Assembly: GCA_014800945.1 (NCBI GenBank)
Contig: JAAVFD010000019.1
Location: forward strand, 57,238 to 121,237
Origin: Barnesiella sp.
Lineage (GTDB): Bacteria; Bacteroidota; Bacteroidia; Bacteroidales; Muribaculaceae
Direction: 5' to 3'
Length of the DNA: 64,000 bases
Positions 52,346 to 61,982 of this stretch are shown here, one piece after another. Under the pieces are notes generated by a model. The model saw only the letters and a list, made by a program, of their open reading frames with translations. It had not been told where the DNA came from and searched no databases. The stretch's first letter is position 1. Every line of letters begins with the position of its first letter. Made by a program: the position numbers and the translations under genes.

Positions 52346-54391
52346 TCACAGTGCAGTGGGAGCTTCGCCGCCTATCATTGACCATCCGGGGTTCTGATAA
52401 ACCACAGAAGCCACAACAGTACCCTTGTCGTCAAGTTCGGTAGCTGTTTTGCGGAATGCTGCCTGACCGAGAGGATAGAGATACTGGGCACGGATCCACT
52501 TGTAACCGTCGAAACATTCGATGTTCTTTGAAATCTGGTAGGGGTGAACATAAGGACCGCTGATAGTCGGGTCACTCATATTACCTGTACCACCGGCAAC
52601 GTCAACAATAACAGTGGCATCAGCACCGTCAGAATCCTTAAGATTCAGAGGATTTACCCCTGCGCTCTTGTCATAAACTGTTCCCCAGAACTTCATACCT
52701 TCAATCTGGTAAGGATTGGTCTCAAGCTGGTCAAGAGCCGCCCAACGACGGAGGTCATCCATGCGGTGACCCTCAGCCATGAGCTCGTTGCGGCGTTCAC
52801 GGCGAACATTATAAACGAGAGCGCTTACAAGTGAACCGTGAGAATAAGCACCGAAGTCACCGAGAGCTTCCTTGTTCATATCGGTAGCAGCGATTGTCTT
52901 ATTGAAGTCCTGATCTACTTTCGCACGTTTGCGAAGAGCCTGCCAGTAAGTCTGTGCTGTTCCGTCAACAGAGTTGTTGAGTTCAACACAAGCTTCCATG
53001 TAGTTGAGCATAGCTTCGGTTGCGCGGAACACTATAGAACCCTGAACACCGTGGTCATGTGCACCGGGGTTGGGAGTATAGATCATACCTTTTTTAACAC
53101 CGTAGCCTGTTACACAGCGCATTTCAGAAGAGGAGTTTACAAGCCAGCCCATAGCCCACTTTTCAGTGGTGCCGTCGTTATTGAACGCTGTCACGCTATT
53201 GTCACCCTTTGTAAAAATCTGAATGCGTGAGTCGCGGTTCTGTAGGGTTGCTGAAACGCCCTGATTTTCCCAATCCTCATCGTAGCCTGAACCTGCTGCA
53301 TAGATAGGCAGACCGTTCTGCATAAGGAATGAATTTACAAGACCGCGGGTCCAGCCTGTGTTACCACCGTTACGCTGGAACTGCATATAGATATTGGTGG
53401 TGATGTTCATGTCTGATGTATTGACGTATGTCTTGTACATAAGCACTTCATCAAAACCTTCGAGGCTCTGCTCGGTAAACATTCCGTAATAAGGGTTGAT
53501 ACAGGTGGTTGCGTTTGAGTAACCCTCAGCAGTACCGGTGTTTTCAGCAAGGCTGCCAACAACTTTGTCGCCAACAGCTTTAGCTGATTTCATGGCTTCG
53601 GTGAGGAAGAAGCTGATTTCGGTGTCGATATTGAAATCTGAACCGAGGTCAGCTGCTTTTCCGGGCCATCCGGGTCCGCCGGGCACGAGTGCTGTGCCTT
53701 TGTGGTACTTCAACCAAGTACCTTCAAACAGAGCCACGCGGCTGCGCAGAAGCTGAGCGCAGGCTTTGTTGATGCGCTGCTTGCCACCGGCTGCATTTTC
53801 AGGAAGAAGTTCGATAGCCTTATCAAGATCTTCGAGGATAAAGCGTGCCACTTTATTACGCGGCTGGCGCGCTGACGCTTCCATCAGCACATCCTCTTCA
53901 TCAGGAAGAGCTGTTTTAACAATGGGGAAGTCACCGTAAGAACTATACTGATTCCAGTAAGCATAAGCACGGAGGAAATATCCTTCACCCAGGTACTGCT
54001 TCACCTCATTTGAATTACCTGAAATAGTACCTGCCTCATATTTTGGTAGCGCCTGATCAAGGAAGTAGTTACAGTTACGGATAAAGGTGAAGCTCCAGCC
54101 TGAACCGGTAGGAGTTTTCCACAATCCGGGTGTCCATTGGGTAGAGGGGGACATACCCACCATATCATCGGTATTGTTATCGATAATAAATGTGCCGAGC
54201 GACCATGTATATTGGTCATGCACCGGGAAATTGCCATACAGATTTATTGTGTATGCTCCCAGCTGATCAGCGGTGGAAAAGAATTTTTCCGGAGTCAGCG
54301 ATGATTCCGGCTGCTCATTGAGGTAATCATGGCAAGATGTGAGACCCGCCATTGATGCACCTATAAGTAGAGCTGAAATATATTTTTTCAT
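52346..54391 (-). CDS. RagB/SusD family nutrient-uptake lipoprotein
   Basis: A 681-residue surface lipoprotein that captures a ligand and acts as the lid of the SusC transporter. Lipobox GLTSC at residue 20, then the family start HDYLNEQPESSLTPEKFFSTADQLGAYTINLY. The TPR-like helical core includes YLGEGYFLRAYAYWNQYSSYGDFPIV and the C-terminal LVYNVRRERRNELMAEGHRMDDLRRW, both SusD landmarks. It lies 15 bp after susC. Substrate is unknown; no glycan-cutting enzyme is adjacent. Confidence 0.95.
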   Translation of the reverse strand: MKKYISALLIGASMAGLTSCHDYLNEQPESSLTPEKFFSTADQLGAYTINLYGNFPVHDQYTWSLGTFIIDNNTDDMVGMSPSTQWTPGLWKTPTGSGWSFTFIRNCNYFLDQALPKYEAGTISGNSNEVKQYLGEGYFLRAYAYWNQYSSYGDFPIVKTALPDEEDVLMEASARQPRNKVARFILEDLDKAIELLPENAAGGKQRINKACAQLLRSRVALFEGTWLKYHKGTALVPGGPGWPGKAADLGSDFNIDTEISFFLTEAMKSAKAVGDKVVGSLAENTGTAEGYSNATTCINPYYGMFTEQSLEGFDEVLMYKTYVNTSDMNITTNIYMQFQRNGGNTGWTRGLVNSFLMQNGLPIYAAGSGYDEDWENQGVSATLQNRDSRIQIFTKGDNSVTAFNNDGTTEKWAMGWLVNSSSEMRCVTGYGVKKGMIYTPNPGAHDHGVQGSIVFRATEAMLNYMEACVELNNSVDGTAQTYWQALRKRAKVDQDFNKTIAATDMNKEALGDFGAYSHGSLVSALVYNVRRERRNELMAEGHRMDDLRRWAALDQLETNPYQIEGMKFWGTVYDKSAGVNPLNLKDSDGADATVIVDVAGGTGNMSDPTISGPYVHPYQISKNIECFDGYKWIRAQYLYPLGQAAFRKTATELDDKGTVVASVVYQNPGWSMIGGEAPTAL

Positions 54392-54406
54392 AATTGGGGT
54401 CGGAAT

Positions 54407-57400
54407 TTAGAATGTTACGTTAAGACCGAATGAAAGCACTCTCTGGAGAGGATAAACCTTACCGTAGCCGTAAGCGTTGAAGTAAGAGTCAACAAGCTCG
54501 GGGTCACCTGTTCCGGTGAAGTTTGTGATAGTAGCGAGGTTTTCACCTGAGAAGAATACACGGAGATTTTCAATGTAAGCCTTACGGGTGATATTCTGGG
54601 GAATTGTGTAACCCACTGTCACGTTTTTGAGGCGGCAGTATGCGGCATTCTGAAGATAACGGTCAGACTGTTGGAAATTCTTGCCTCCACCCCAGTTGGG
54701 ACGCGGATAGTATGAATTTACGTTAGGTCCGAGAGGATTAGTCGTATCTTCTGCACGGAAGTAGTCGAGATGCTGAACAAGACCGGCTGCCTGCCACTGG
54801 TTGTTTGAGCAAGGACCGGTGAACACAGCTCCGCTTGCCCAGTAGTCACGTTTACCAATACCCTGGAAGAATACACGCACATCAAATCCCTTCCACTGAG
54901 CATCGAGGTTAACACCGAAGCTGTAGCGGGGGGTAACGTTACCGATAATCACACGGTCACCGGGCTCTTCCGCTGTATTGGAACCGGTATTTACTTTTCC
55001 GTCACCGTTAAGATCGGCATACATCAAATCACCTGCTGCCCATCTGCTGCCAAGTGAGCTCTGGTCAGCATTCTTGAGGTGCTCTGCCATTTCAGCATCC
55101 GTCTTCGCAATACCGATAACCTTGTAGCCCCAGATAGAGCCAAGTTTGGCACCCTTGTAATAAGGGCCATGCTGAGTTGTGCCGATACCGAGTGACTTAG
55201 ATGGGTTGTTGTCGTAGTCATCAATAGTAATCTGATAATCAGAAAGGTTTACACTCACACCGTATGTGAAGTCCTGAACGCGGTCACGCCAGTTTACTGT
55301 AACTTCCCAACCTTTTGATGTCATTGAGATACTGTTTACGTTAGGAACACTTGCTCCGAGAACATCAGGCAGGTCGGGACCGGGTCCTACCATATCCATT
55401 GTCTTGCGCTGGTAGTAGTCGAAGCTACCTGTAAAGCGGTTGTTGAACAAGCCCCAGTCAAGACCAATGTCCCATGTCTGGTTCTTTTCCCAGGTAAGTG
55501 TGCTTGCTACGAGGCCGGGCTGTGAAGCAAGTGTAGGTCTCTGACCATTGACAAGCCATCCGCCTGCGTTGGCGCTATAACCCATATTTGAGTATGTGGG
55601 ATACCAGCTGTTGGTGTTCTGGTTGCCGAGACGACCCCATGAACCACGGAGTTTAAGAGTGTTGAGAGTGCCGCGTGCACCTTCCATAAATGCTTCCTGA
55701 GCGATATTCCAACCTGCAGAGAAAGAGGGGCTGGTGCTCCAGCGGTGTCCGCTGCGGAAACGTGAAGTACCGTCATAACGGATGTTAGCTTCAAGGAGAT
55801 ATCTGCCGAGATAGTCGTAGTTGATACGGCCGAACCAGCCTGCGGTGCTCCATGTAGCGGTGCTACCGCTCACAGTTGCAGTTCCGTTGGTGGTGTCAAT
55901 CCAGGGAATTTCATTGAGGATATCGGTGCGCTGTGCGCTGAATTGCTTACGGTTGAGCCATTCGCTCTGGAAACCGCCCATTACCTTGAAGTTATGAGAC
56001 TCGTTGAGTGTGAATGAATAGTCAGCGTAAACATTGGGGTTGAAGTAGTTCTGCTTGTAGTTGTAGTCATACACTGAAGTGCTGCTGGGCATTGCAGATG
56101 CCTTGTTTGCGTAAGGCTGATCATCGCAGTCGTAAGAATATGTCTGCAGATAGTAGCGGTGTATATTCTGAGTGTATGTGCGATAGTTGAATTCGCCGCG
56201 GATGTTGAGTCCTTTCAACGGATTGATGTTGAAAGAGAACTGCTGGTCAAACTGGTCGGTGTTCTTGAGGAAACGTCCACCTTCTGTGAGAGCGGGAATA
56301 TATGTTTCGCGAACATAGTGACCGTTTGGATCCTTGACAGGAATCATGTTCCAGTAACGCATCACGTCGTGGTAGAACTGGTTTGAACCGTTGTCACCGA
56401 TAAGTGAAGGACCGTTATAGTCGTTTCTCCACCAGCGTGTGCTGTAGCCGAATGTCAGCCAGTTGGTAATCTTGATGCTCGCTCTGCCGTTGAGGTTATA
56501 GCGGCGCAGACGGTCGTCACCGTAACGGAGAATACCTTCCTGGTCAAGAAGAGTGCCTGAGAAATAGTAGTTTACTTTCTCGCTGCCACCGTTAACAGAG
56601 ATATTGTGCTCCTGAGAGAAACCGGTTTTGCCGAAGTGCTCCTGAAGGTAGTCCACGTTTGCGATAGGAATGATATCAACATAGTCCCACACCTCCCACT
56701 GGTTTGTGTTCGGGTTGCGGAACATGCTCGGACCGGTAGGGTTCTCCATGTAGTTTTTAATCTGCTCAACCTTTGCATCGGGAAGCCACTGACCACCGCC
56801 ATTGTTGATAGAACCTTCATTCATCATGATAGCGTAGTCGTAAGAGCTCATCTTTTCAGGCATGCGGGTTACATGGCTGAAACGGAAAGAGTCGCTGTAG
56901 TTTACAGTAACCTTACCCTCTTTACCTTTCTTGGTTGTTACAAGAATCACACCGCCGGCAGCGCGGATACCGTAGATAGAAGCGGCTGATGCGTCCTTTA
57001 GAATTGAAATGCTCTCTACATCCTGAGGAGCCACTGTTTCAAGAGCTCCTTCCATACCGTCGATAAGGATAAGCGGAGTAACGCTTGAACCTGTGCCGAT
57101 AGTACCGGTACCACGGATGTTCATTGAACGGGTACCGTTGAGCTGACCACCGAGGTTTGATGACAGCACGTTAAGACCCGGAACCAGACCCTGGAGAGCG
57201 TCGCTCACTGAAGACACAGGGCGGTTGCTGAGTTCTTTAGAGCTCACTGCCGAAACGGCACCGGTGAGGTTTACTTTTTTCTGTGAACCGAAGCCGACAA
57301 CCACAACCTCGTCAAGGGTTTCGATATCGTCTTCAAGAGTCACATTTAGCGGAGTGCCTTCCCATTTAACGTTTACGGGTTTGCATCCCACGAAAGATAC

Positions 57401-57664
57401 ACGGAGTGTTGCTCCGATTTTCACATTGGCGATAGAGAATTTACCGTCAATGTTTGTTGAACCACCGAGGGTGGTACCAACAACCATTACAGAGGCACCC
57501 GCCATGGGTTCTCCGTCCTGGTCAAGCACTACGCCCGTAGCCGGGCCATCAGGTGCCTGCGCTGCAGATGCAGTGAAACTCCATCCTGTCAGCACACATA
57601 GCGTGAGCAACATCAAGGGCAGTGCCACAAGCTTCTTGCTCAAATTGCATAGTTGGTGATACAT
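54407..57664 (-). CDS. SusC/RagA family TonB-linked outer-membrane transporter
   Basis: A 1085-residue transporter importing oligosaccharides or peptides with energy from TonB. Signal peptide, a carboxypeptidase-regulatory-like domain (about 35-115: GVVLDQDGEPMAGASVMVVGTT), TonB box region ETLDEVVVVGFG, plug (about 120-260: VSSVSDALQGLVPGLNV, NIRGTGTI, IYGIRAAGGVILVTTKKGK) and a 22-stranded barrel ending RVLSFGLNVTF. The start is the ATG at 57664; the longer frame to 57721 adds a non-signal leader. It precedes SusD by 15 bp. Confidence 0.95.
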   Translation of the reverse strand: MYHQLCNLSKKLVALPLMLLTLCVLTGWSFTASAAQAPDGPATGVVLDQDGEPMAGASVMVVGTTLGGSTNIDGKFSIANVKIGATLRVSFVGCKPVNVKWEGTPLNVTLEDDIETLDEVVVVGFGSQKKVNLTGAVSAVSSKELSNRPVSSVSDALQGLVPGLNVLSSNLGGQLNGTRSMNIRGTGTIGTGSSVTPLILIDGMEGALETVAPQDVESISILKDASAASIYGIRAAGGVILVTTKKGKEGKVTVNYSDSFRFSHVTRMPEKMSSYDYAIMMNEGSINNGGGQWLPDAKVEQIKNYMENPTGPSMFRNPNTNQWEVWDYVDIIPIANVDYLQEHFGKTGFSQEHNISVNGGSEKVNYYFSGTLLDQEGILRYGDDRLRRYNLNGRASIKITNWLTFGYSTRWWRNDYNGPSLIGDNGSNQFYHDVMRYWNMIPVKDPNGHYVRETYIPALTEGGRFLKNTDQFDQQFSFNINPLKGLNIRGEFNYRTYTQNIHRYYLQTYSYDCDDQPYANKASAMPSSTSVYDYNYKQNYFNPNVYADYSFTLNESHNFKVMGGFQSEWLNRKQFSAQRTDILNEIPWIDTTNGTATVSGSTATWSTAGWFGRINYDYLGRYLLEANIRYDGTSRFRSGHRWSTSPSFSAGWNIAQEAFMEGARGTLNTLKLRGSWGRLGNQNTNSWYPTYSNMGYSANAGGWLVNGQRPTLASQPGLVASTLTWEKNQTWDIGLDWGLFNNRFTGSFDYYQRKTMDMVGPGPDLPDVLGASVPNVNSISMTSKGWEVTVNWRDRVQDFTYGVSVNLSDYQITIDDYDNNPSKSLGIGTTQHGPYYKGAKLGSIWGYKVIGIAKTDAEMAEHLKNADQSSLGSRWAAGDLMYADLNGDGKVNTGSNTAEEPGDRVIIGNVTPRYSFGVNLDAQWKGFDVRVFFQGIGKRDYWASGAVFTGPCSNNQWQAAGLVQHLDYFRAEDTTNPLGPNVNSYYPRPNWGGGKNFQQSDRYLQNAAYCRLKNVTVGYTIPQNITRKAYIENLRVFFSGENLATITNFTGTGDPELVDSYFNAYGYGKVYPLQRVLSFGLNVTF

Positions 57665-57741
57665 GTTGATTGTTAGTAAATTAAGGTTAGTACAAAAAGA
57701 CTGAAGTGGGGACGACCTCACTTTAGTTTACAATTATTTTG

Positions 57742-57776
57742 CAAATTTAATTTAATTGGGTATGATACCCCCCCCC
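57742..57776 (-). promoter_or_regulatory. susC promoter with nine-G tract and 13-bp palindrome
   Basis: On the minus strand a G9 tract (57776-57768) leads into the palindrome GGGTATCATACCC (57770-57758), then the perfect -7 box TAAATTTG (57749-57742). The expected -33 position (20 nt upstream) falls inside the G tract. Tract-length change could alter this promoter. Confidence 0.55.
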
Positions 57777-57884
57777 ATTTGCAAATTAATGTTAATTATG
57801 TTTTACAACATATTTTTCATCCCGCTTCAGTCCCTGTTTGTCGTGTTTCTCTATTTTTTATTCCTTGATTTATGCTGTTTTGAA

Positions 57885-57929
57885 AATAAAAAAACGGCTG
57901 TGTCAAAAAAATATGGTTTGACACAGCCG
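57885..57929 (-). terminator. miaB: Terminator after miaB
   Basis: A perfect 13-bp stem (CGGCTGTGTCAAA at 57895-57907 with 57917-57929), followed on the minus strand by a T7 run. Confidence 0.92.
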
Positions 57930-57965
57930 CCCTTATATATAATCGTCCTTATATATAATAAGGAG

Positions 57966-59327
57966 TCAATCTATCGGTTCTGCAAGGAGTGTTGCTGCTG
58001 TTGCATCAGTAATCCTTACCTTAACAATATCCCCCGGTTTGTGGTCGTTACAGTCAAAAACCACTGTTTTATTTGTTTCAGTTCTTCCCACAAGCTGCTT
58101 GGTGCTGCGCTTGGAAACACCGTCGGCAAGTACTTCAAACATCTTACCTATATCCCTGCGATTGGATTCAAGCGAAAGCTCACCCTGCAGCTCTATCATA
58201 CGGTTTAACCGCTCAATCTTAATATCCTCCGGCACATTATCCGGCATAGTTTTGGAGGCAAGAGTGCCAGGTCGCTCAGAGTATTTGAACATGAATGAGC
58301 TGTCAAAGCCAACTTCTCTCATCAGCGAAAGGGTCTGTTGGAAATCCTCCTCGGTCTCGCCGGAAAAACCGGTGAAAAGGTCAGTGGAGATTCCACATCC
58401 GGGTATAATAGATTTGATTGCCGCTATGCGGTCAAGATACCATTCGCGGGTATATTTTCGGTTCATCGCCTTGAGTACGGCACTGCTGCCGCTCTGCACC
58501 GGCAAGTGAATATGATTGCAGATATTCGCCCGTGATGCTATTGCTCTGAGAGTATCGTCATTCATATCCTTGGGATGTGAGGTTGTGAATCTCACCCTCA
58601 TCTCAGGCACCGCATCAGCTACTTTGAGCAACAGGTCTGTAAAATCGGTCACCTCACCTGTTTCCGGATTCTGATATCGGTAAGAATTCACATTCTGACC
58701 GAGCAGAGTCACCTCCTTGAAGCCATTGTCTCTAAGATTCTCAACTTCGGCAAGAATGCTATCCGCCTCTCGGGAGCGTTCTCTGCCTCTTGTATATGGC
58801 ACTATGCAATAGGAGCAGAAGTTATTGCATCCTCTCATTATGCTCACAAACCCTGAAATACGGTTTGAGCCGAGGCGAAGCGGCATGACGTCTCTATAGG
58901 TTTCGGTGGTACTAAGCTCAACGTTAATAGCTTTTTCACCCGCTTCTGCCGACATGAACAGCGCCGGCAGGTCATTGTATGAGTCGGGACCTGCAACAAT
59001 ATCCACTCCGTGGTCATTTATCAGCGAATCTTTCACCCTCTCCGCCATACAGCCTATAACACCCACTATAAGAGGGCGCTTGCGCTTCATGGCACGGAGA
59101 TGCTGAAGCCTTGAAACTATCTTCTGTTCGGCATTGTCGCGGATAGAGCAAGTGTTGAGAAGCACCGCATCTGCCTCGTCTATACTTTCCGCCGGTTCAT
59201 AACCTACCGTGCGCATTACAGCTGCCACAACTTCACTGTCAGCCACATTCATCTGACATCCGTAGGTCTCAATCCAAAGCTTACGCTCACCGCTGTCGCC
59301 GGTGGAATGTTTCGACTTTTGCACCAT
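57966..59327 (-). CDS. miaB: tRNA-2-methylthio-N6-dimethylallyladenosine synthase
   Basis: A 453-residue radical-SAM methylthiotransferase that modifies A37 of tRNAs reading UNN codons. N-terminal UPF0004 domain with cluster cysteines (IETYGCQMN, LLNTCSIRDNA, GVIGCMAERV), radical-SAM CxxxCxxC in GCNNFCSYCIVPYTRGRERSR, and a C-terminal TRAM domain (about 385-450: FEVLADGVSKRSTKQLVGRTETNKTVVF). All six cysteines are present. It is divergent from the small membrane protein gene and has its own terminator. Confidence 0.96.
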   Translation of the reverse strand: MVQKSKHSTGDSGERKLWIETYGCQMNVADSEVVAAVMRTVGYEPAESIDEADAVLLNTCSIRDNAEQKIVSRLQHLRAMKRKRPLIVGVIGCMAERVKDSLINDHGVDIVAGPDSYNDLPALFMSAEAGEKAINVELSTTETYRDVMPLRLGSNRISGFVSIMRGCNNFCSYCIVPYTRGRERSREADSILAEVENLRDNGFKEVTLLGQNVNSYRYQNPETGEVTDFTDLLLKVADAVPEMRVRFTTSHPKDMNDDTLRAIASRANICNHIHLPVQSGSSAVLKAMNRKYTREWYLDRIAAIKSIIPGCGISTDLFTGFSGETEEDFQQTLSLMREVGFDSSFMFKYSERPGTLASKTMPDNVPEDIKIERLNRMIELQGELSLESNRRDIGKMFEVLADGVSKRSTKQLVGRTETNKTVVFDCNDHKPGDIVKVRITDATAATLLAEPID

Positions 59328-59353
59328 AATTATTATGTTATAGGGCAGTAACC

Positions 59354-59394
59354 CTTGATTTTCTTATTAAAAAATGTAATTTTGCACAAAATTA
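59354..59394. promoter_or_regulatory. Overlapping back-to-back promoters for miaB and the 59409 gene
   Basis: TAATTTTG on the plus strand (59377-59384, with CTTG at 59354-59357 and 19-nt spacing) and TAATTTTG on the minus strand (59394-59387) form an exact palindrome TAATTTTG-CA-CAAAATTA. The two transcripts would overlap at their first bases, so only one polymerase could bind at a time. Confidence 0.65.
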
Positions 59395-59408
59395 ATCATT
59401 GAGTGCAG

Positions 59409-59726
59409 ATGGAGCAAATTATCGGAATCATTTTAACTCTGGTATTTACCGGGCTCATTGCCGTATTCAAGGAAAAGAACAAGCGCAAATCCGGTAAGAG
59501 AGTATTTGAACCCGATGATTTCTCAATGCCGGAATCACACATCCCTCCGGCACCTGTATTTCCCGCCGCTACACCGCAAATTATCCCGGAAGAGGGCGCA
59601 AGGGTTACCGCTGATATTCAGGAGCCGAACCCTATCCCGGAGCAGGACGAAGCGGAAATTGCAGCTCATCGCGAGCGCTGGCGCAGGGCTATTATCGATT
59701 CAGAAATATTAAGTAGAAAATTTTGA
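59409..59726 (+). CDS. Small single-pass membrane protein of unknown function
   Basis: A 105-residue protein with one N-terminal transmembrane helix (IIGIILTLVFTGLIAVF), a basic stop-transfer stretch (KEKNKRKSGKR), a Pro/Glu-rich disordered middle and a C-terminal charged helix (EAEIAAHRERWRRAIIDSEIL) that looks like a docking motif. The start is the ATG at 59409; an in-frame GTG at 59403 is possible. It lies 14 bp before the CoA-transferase gene. No named family is recognised. Confidence 0.65.
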   Translation: MEQIIGIILTLVFTGLIAVFKEKNKRKSGKRVFEPDDFSMPESHIPPAPVFPAATPQIIPEEGARVTADIQEPNPIPEQDEAEIAAHRERWRRAIIDSEILSRKF

Positions 59727-59740
59727 TATAACCTTAAATT

Positions 59741-61234
59741 ATGGCATTTCCAATTATTTCGGCAGAGGAAGCGGCAGCCCAGATTTTTAACGGGGCTACC
59801 ATCGGCTTGTCCGGTTTCACAGCTTCCGGCTCTCCTAAAGTTATTACCGAAGCCATCGCAGCAAAAGCTGAGAAGGAGCACGCAGAGGGACGCCCCTTCA
59901 AGGTGGATATTTTCACCGGAGCATCCACAAACAATCATGCTGATGGCGCACTTGCCAGAGCTAACGCTATCGGCAGACGTACTCCATATCAAAATACTCC
60001 AGATTTGAGAAAACGCATCAACTCGCATGATGCGCACTATTTTGACCTTCACCTCAGCGAACTCGCGCAGAAGTTCCGTTACGGCACATACGGAGAACTT
60101 GATTTCGCCATTATCGAGGTGGCAAAAGTGTTTGACAATGGAGAGGTTGTTCTCGGCACCGGAGTTGGAAACGTTCCAACTTACGCGAAGTATGCTAAAA
60201 AGATTTTCCTTGAACTAAACAGTATTCTTCCGGAAGGTCTTTACGGATTGCATGATATCTATATGCCGCTTGATCCACCTAACCGTCGGGAAATACCTAT
60301 TTATAAACCGAGCGACCGCATCGGTGAGCCTACAGTGAAGATTGATCCCGCTAAAATTGCCGGTATCGTTCACTCTAATGCTTACGACGGCATCAAGGGA
60401 TTCACTGAACTTGATGATGTTACACTTCAGATTGGAGCAAATGTTTGTAACTTCCTCCTCGCTGAGGTTAAGGCGCGCAGAATCCCGGCATCTTTCCTCC
60501 CGATTCAGAGCGGCGTAGGCAATGTGGCTAACGCTGTGCTTTTCGGACTCGGACACGCAAAGGAGCTTCCCCCTTTTGAAATGTACACCGAAGTTATTCA
60601 GGATGCAGTTATTGAGCTCATGAAGCAGGGACGATGCAAATTCGGAAGCACCTGCTCACTCACTCTAAGCGACAAAACAGAGGCGGAGGTGCTTGAGAAT
60701 CTCGACTTTTTCCGCGATAAGCTGGTGATTCGCCCGGCTGAAATTTCAAACAGCCCCGAGGTGATTCGCCGACTCGGTGTTATTGCCATGAACACAGCAC
60801 TTGAAGCCGACATCTTTGGCAATATCAACTCAACCCATGTTGTCGGCACCAAGATGATGAACGGCATCGGTGGTTCAGGCGACTTTACCCGCAACGGCTA
60901 CCTGTCTATCTTCAGCTGCCCGTCCATCACCAAGGGTGGTCTCATCAGCAACATTGTGCCTATGGTTTCACACGTTGACCATACAGAGCACTCCGTTGAT
61001 GTTATCATCACCGACCAGGGTGTGGCTGACCTCAGAGGCAAAGACCCGGTGCAGCGCGCCGAGCTCATCATTGAAAATTGCGCTCATCCTATCTACCGGG
61101 AGCTGCTTCGCGACTACCTCAAAATGGGTAAAGGCGGACAGACTCCTCACTCACTCAACGCATCACTGGCATTCCACACTGCTTTCCTTGACAGCGGTGA
61201 CATGCGCAATACCGACTGGGCGAAATATATGTAA
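59741..61234 (+). CDS. Acetyl-CoA hydrolase/transferase family (succinate:acetate CoA-transferase type)
   Basis: A 497-residue cytoplasmic class I CoA-transferase. Residues about 1-230 form the first transferase domain (GATIGLSGFTASGSPKVI, IEVAKVF) and the rest the second, with FLPIQSGVGNVANAV and the probable catalytic Glu284 in MYTEVIQD. The C-terminal GIGGSGDFTRNGYLSIF is typical of AcCoA:succinate CoA-transferases. In succinate/propionate-producing Bacteroidales such enzymes exchange CoA among acetate, succinate and propionate. A terminator follows. Confidence 0.93.
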   Translation: MAFPIISAEEAAAQIFNGATIGLSGFTASGSPKVITEAIAAKAEKEHAEGRPFKVDIFTGASTNNHADGALARANAIGRRTPYQNTPDLRKRINSHDAHYFDLHLSELAQKFRYGTYGELDFAIIEVAKVFDNGEVVLGTGVGNVPTYAKYAKKIFLELNSILPEGLYGLHDIYMPLDPPNRREIPIYKPSDRIGEPTVKIDPAKIAGIVHSNAYDGIKGFTELDDVTLQIGANVCNFLLAEVKARRIPASFLPIQSGVGNVANAVLFGLGHAKELPPFEMYTEVIQDAVIELMKQGRCKFGSTCSLTLSDKTEAEVLENLDFFRDKLVIRPAEISNSPEVIRRLGVIAMNTALEADIFGNINSTHVVGTKMMNGIGGSGDFTRNGYLSIFSCPSITKGGLISNIVPMVSHVDHTEHSVDVIITDQGVADLRGKDPVQRAELIIENCAHPIYRELLRDYLKMGKGGQTPHSLNASLAFHTAFLDSGDMRNTDWAKYM

Positions 61235-61253
61235 AAAATATATCGCTATAAAA

Positions 61254-61293
61254 AATCAGGGTGAACCTATTACCGGGTCACCCTGATTTTTTA
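61254..61293 (+). terminator. Terminator after the CoA-transferase gene
   Basis: A perfect 11-bp stem (AATCAGGGTGA at 61254-61264, 61278-61288) followed by T6. Confidence 0.92.
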
Positions 61294-61313
61294 ATTAGTA
61301 ATTTCGTTGATGT

Positions 61314-61982
61314 ATGTATAAGTTGATTTTTATTTTTTTCATGATGATAAATGTTGCCGCCACACTACACGCACAGAATTATGATTCGGCTATGAAAGCG
61401 GCTGGAATGGTGGATATCGCAGAGATTGACACCACTATTGTGATTGACCTGATGTATGCCGGAACCGACAATTTTGTCGGTGAAGATATGTATGGTTCTC
61501 TGCGCAAGGCTTATATACACTCTGAAGCCGGCAAAGGACTGGTCAAAGCACAAGCGGCTTTGACCAGAGAGCGTCCCGGTTACCGCCTGAAAGTTTGTGA
61601 TGCCGCACGCCCGATAAGTGTACAGCGCAAAATGTGGAACAAGGTCAAAGGCACACCCAAATCAAAATATGTCAGCAATCCCGCCCGTGGTGGCGGTCAG
61701 CACAACTTCGGATTAGCTGTGGATATAACCATTGTGGATAAGTATGGTAAAGAACTGCCGATGGGCACTCCGGTGGATCATCTGGGCTATGAAAGCAACA
61801 TAGATGCCGAAAACGCGCTGGTCAAGCAGGGTAAAATCACCGAGCAGGAGAGACAGAACAGACTGCTGCTGAGAAGAGTGATGCGAGCCGGTGGATTTTC
61901 GGCGCTGCGCACCGAGTGGTGGCATTTCAATTTCCGATCCCGTGCTGTTGCCCAGAGCCGATACCACCGCCTGGATTTTTAA
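61314..61982 (+). CDS. M15 family D-alanyl-D-alanine dipeptidase, DdpX/VanX type
   Basis: A 222-residue exported zinc dipeptidase. Signal peptide (cut after LHA), then IDLMYAGTDNFVGEDMYG (VanX-like), VCDAARPISVQRKMW, the zinc motif GGQHNFGLAVDIT (His and Asp; the usual leading Ser is Gln here), and EWWHFNF with catalytic Glu and the third ligand His. It cleaves D-Ala-D-Ala, usually to recycle cell-wall dipeptide; no van genes adjoin it, so resistance is not implied. A near-match -7 box TAATTTCG (61299-61306) lies 7 nt before the ATG. Confidence 0.93.
   Translation: MYKLIFIFFMMINVAATLHAQNYDSAMKAAGMVDIAEIDTTIVIDLMYAGTDNFVGEDMYGSLRKAYIHSEAGKGLVKAQAALTRERPGYRLKVCDAARPISVQRKMWNKVKGTPKSKYVSNPARGGGQHNFGLAVDITIVDKYGKELPMGTPVDHLGYESNIDAENALVKQGKITEQERQNRLLLRRVMRAGGFSALRTEWWHFNFRSRAVAQSRYHRLDF

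Noticed and set aside
61314..61982. Vancomycin-resistance vanX gene
   Set aside because: The enzyme family fits, but no vanH/vanA/vanRS genes are nearby and the protein is exported, as in wall-recycling DdpX-type enzymes.
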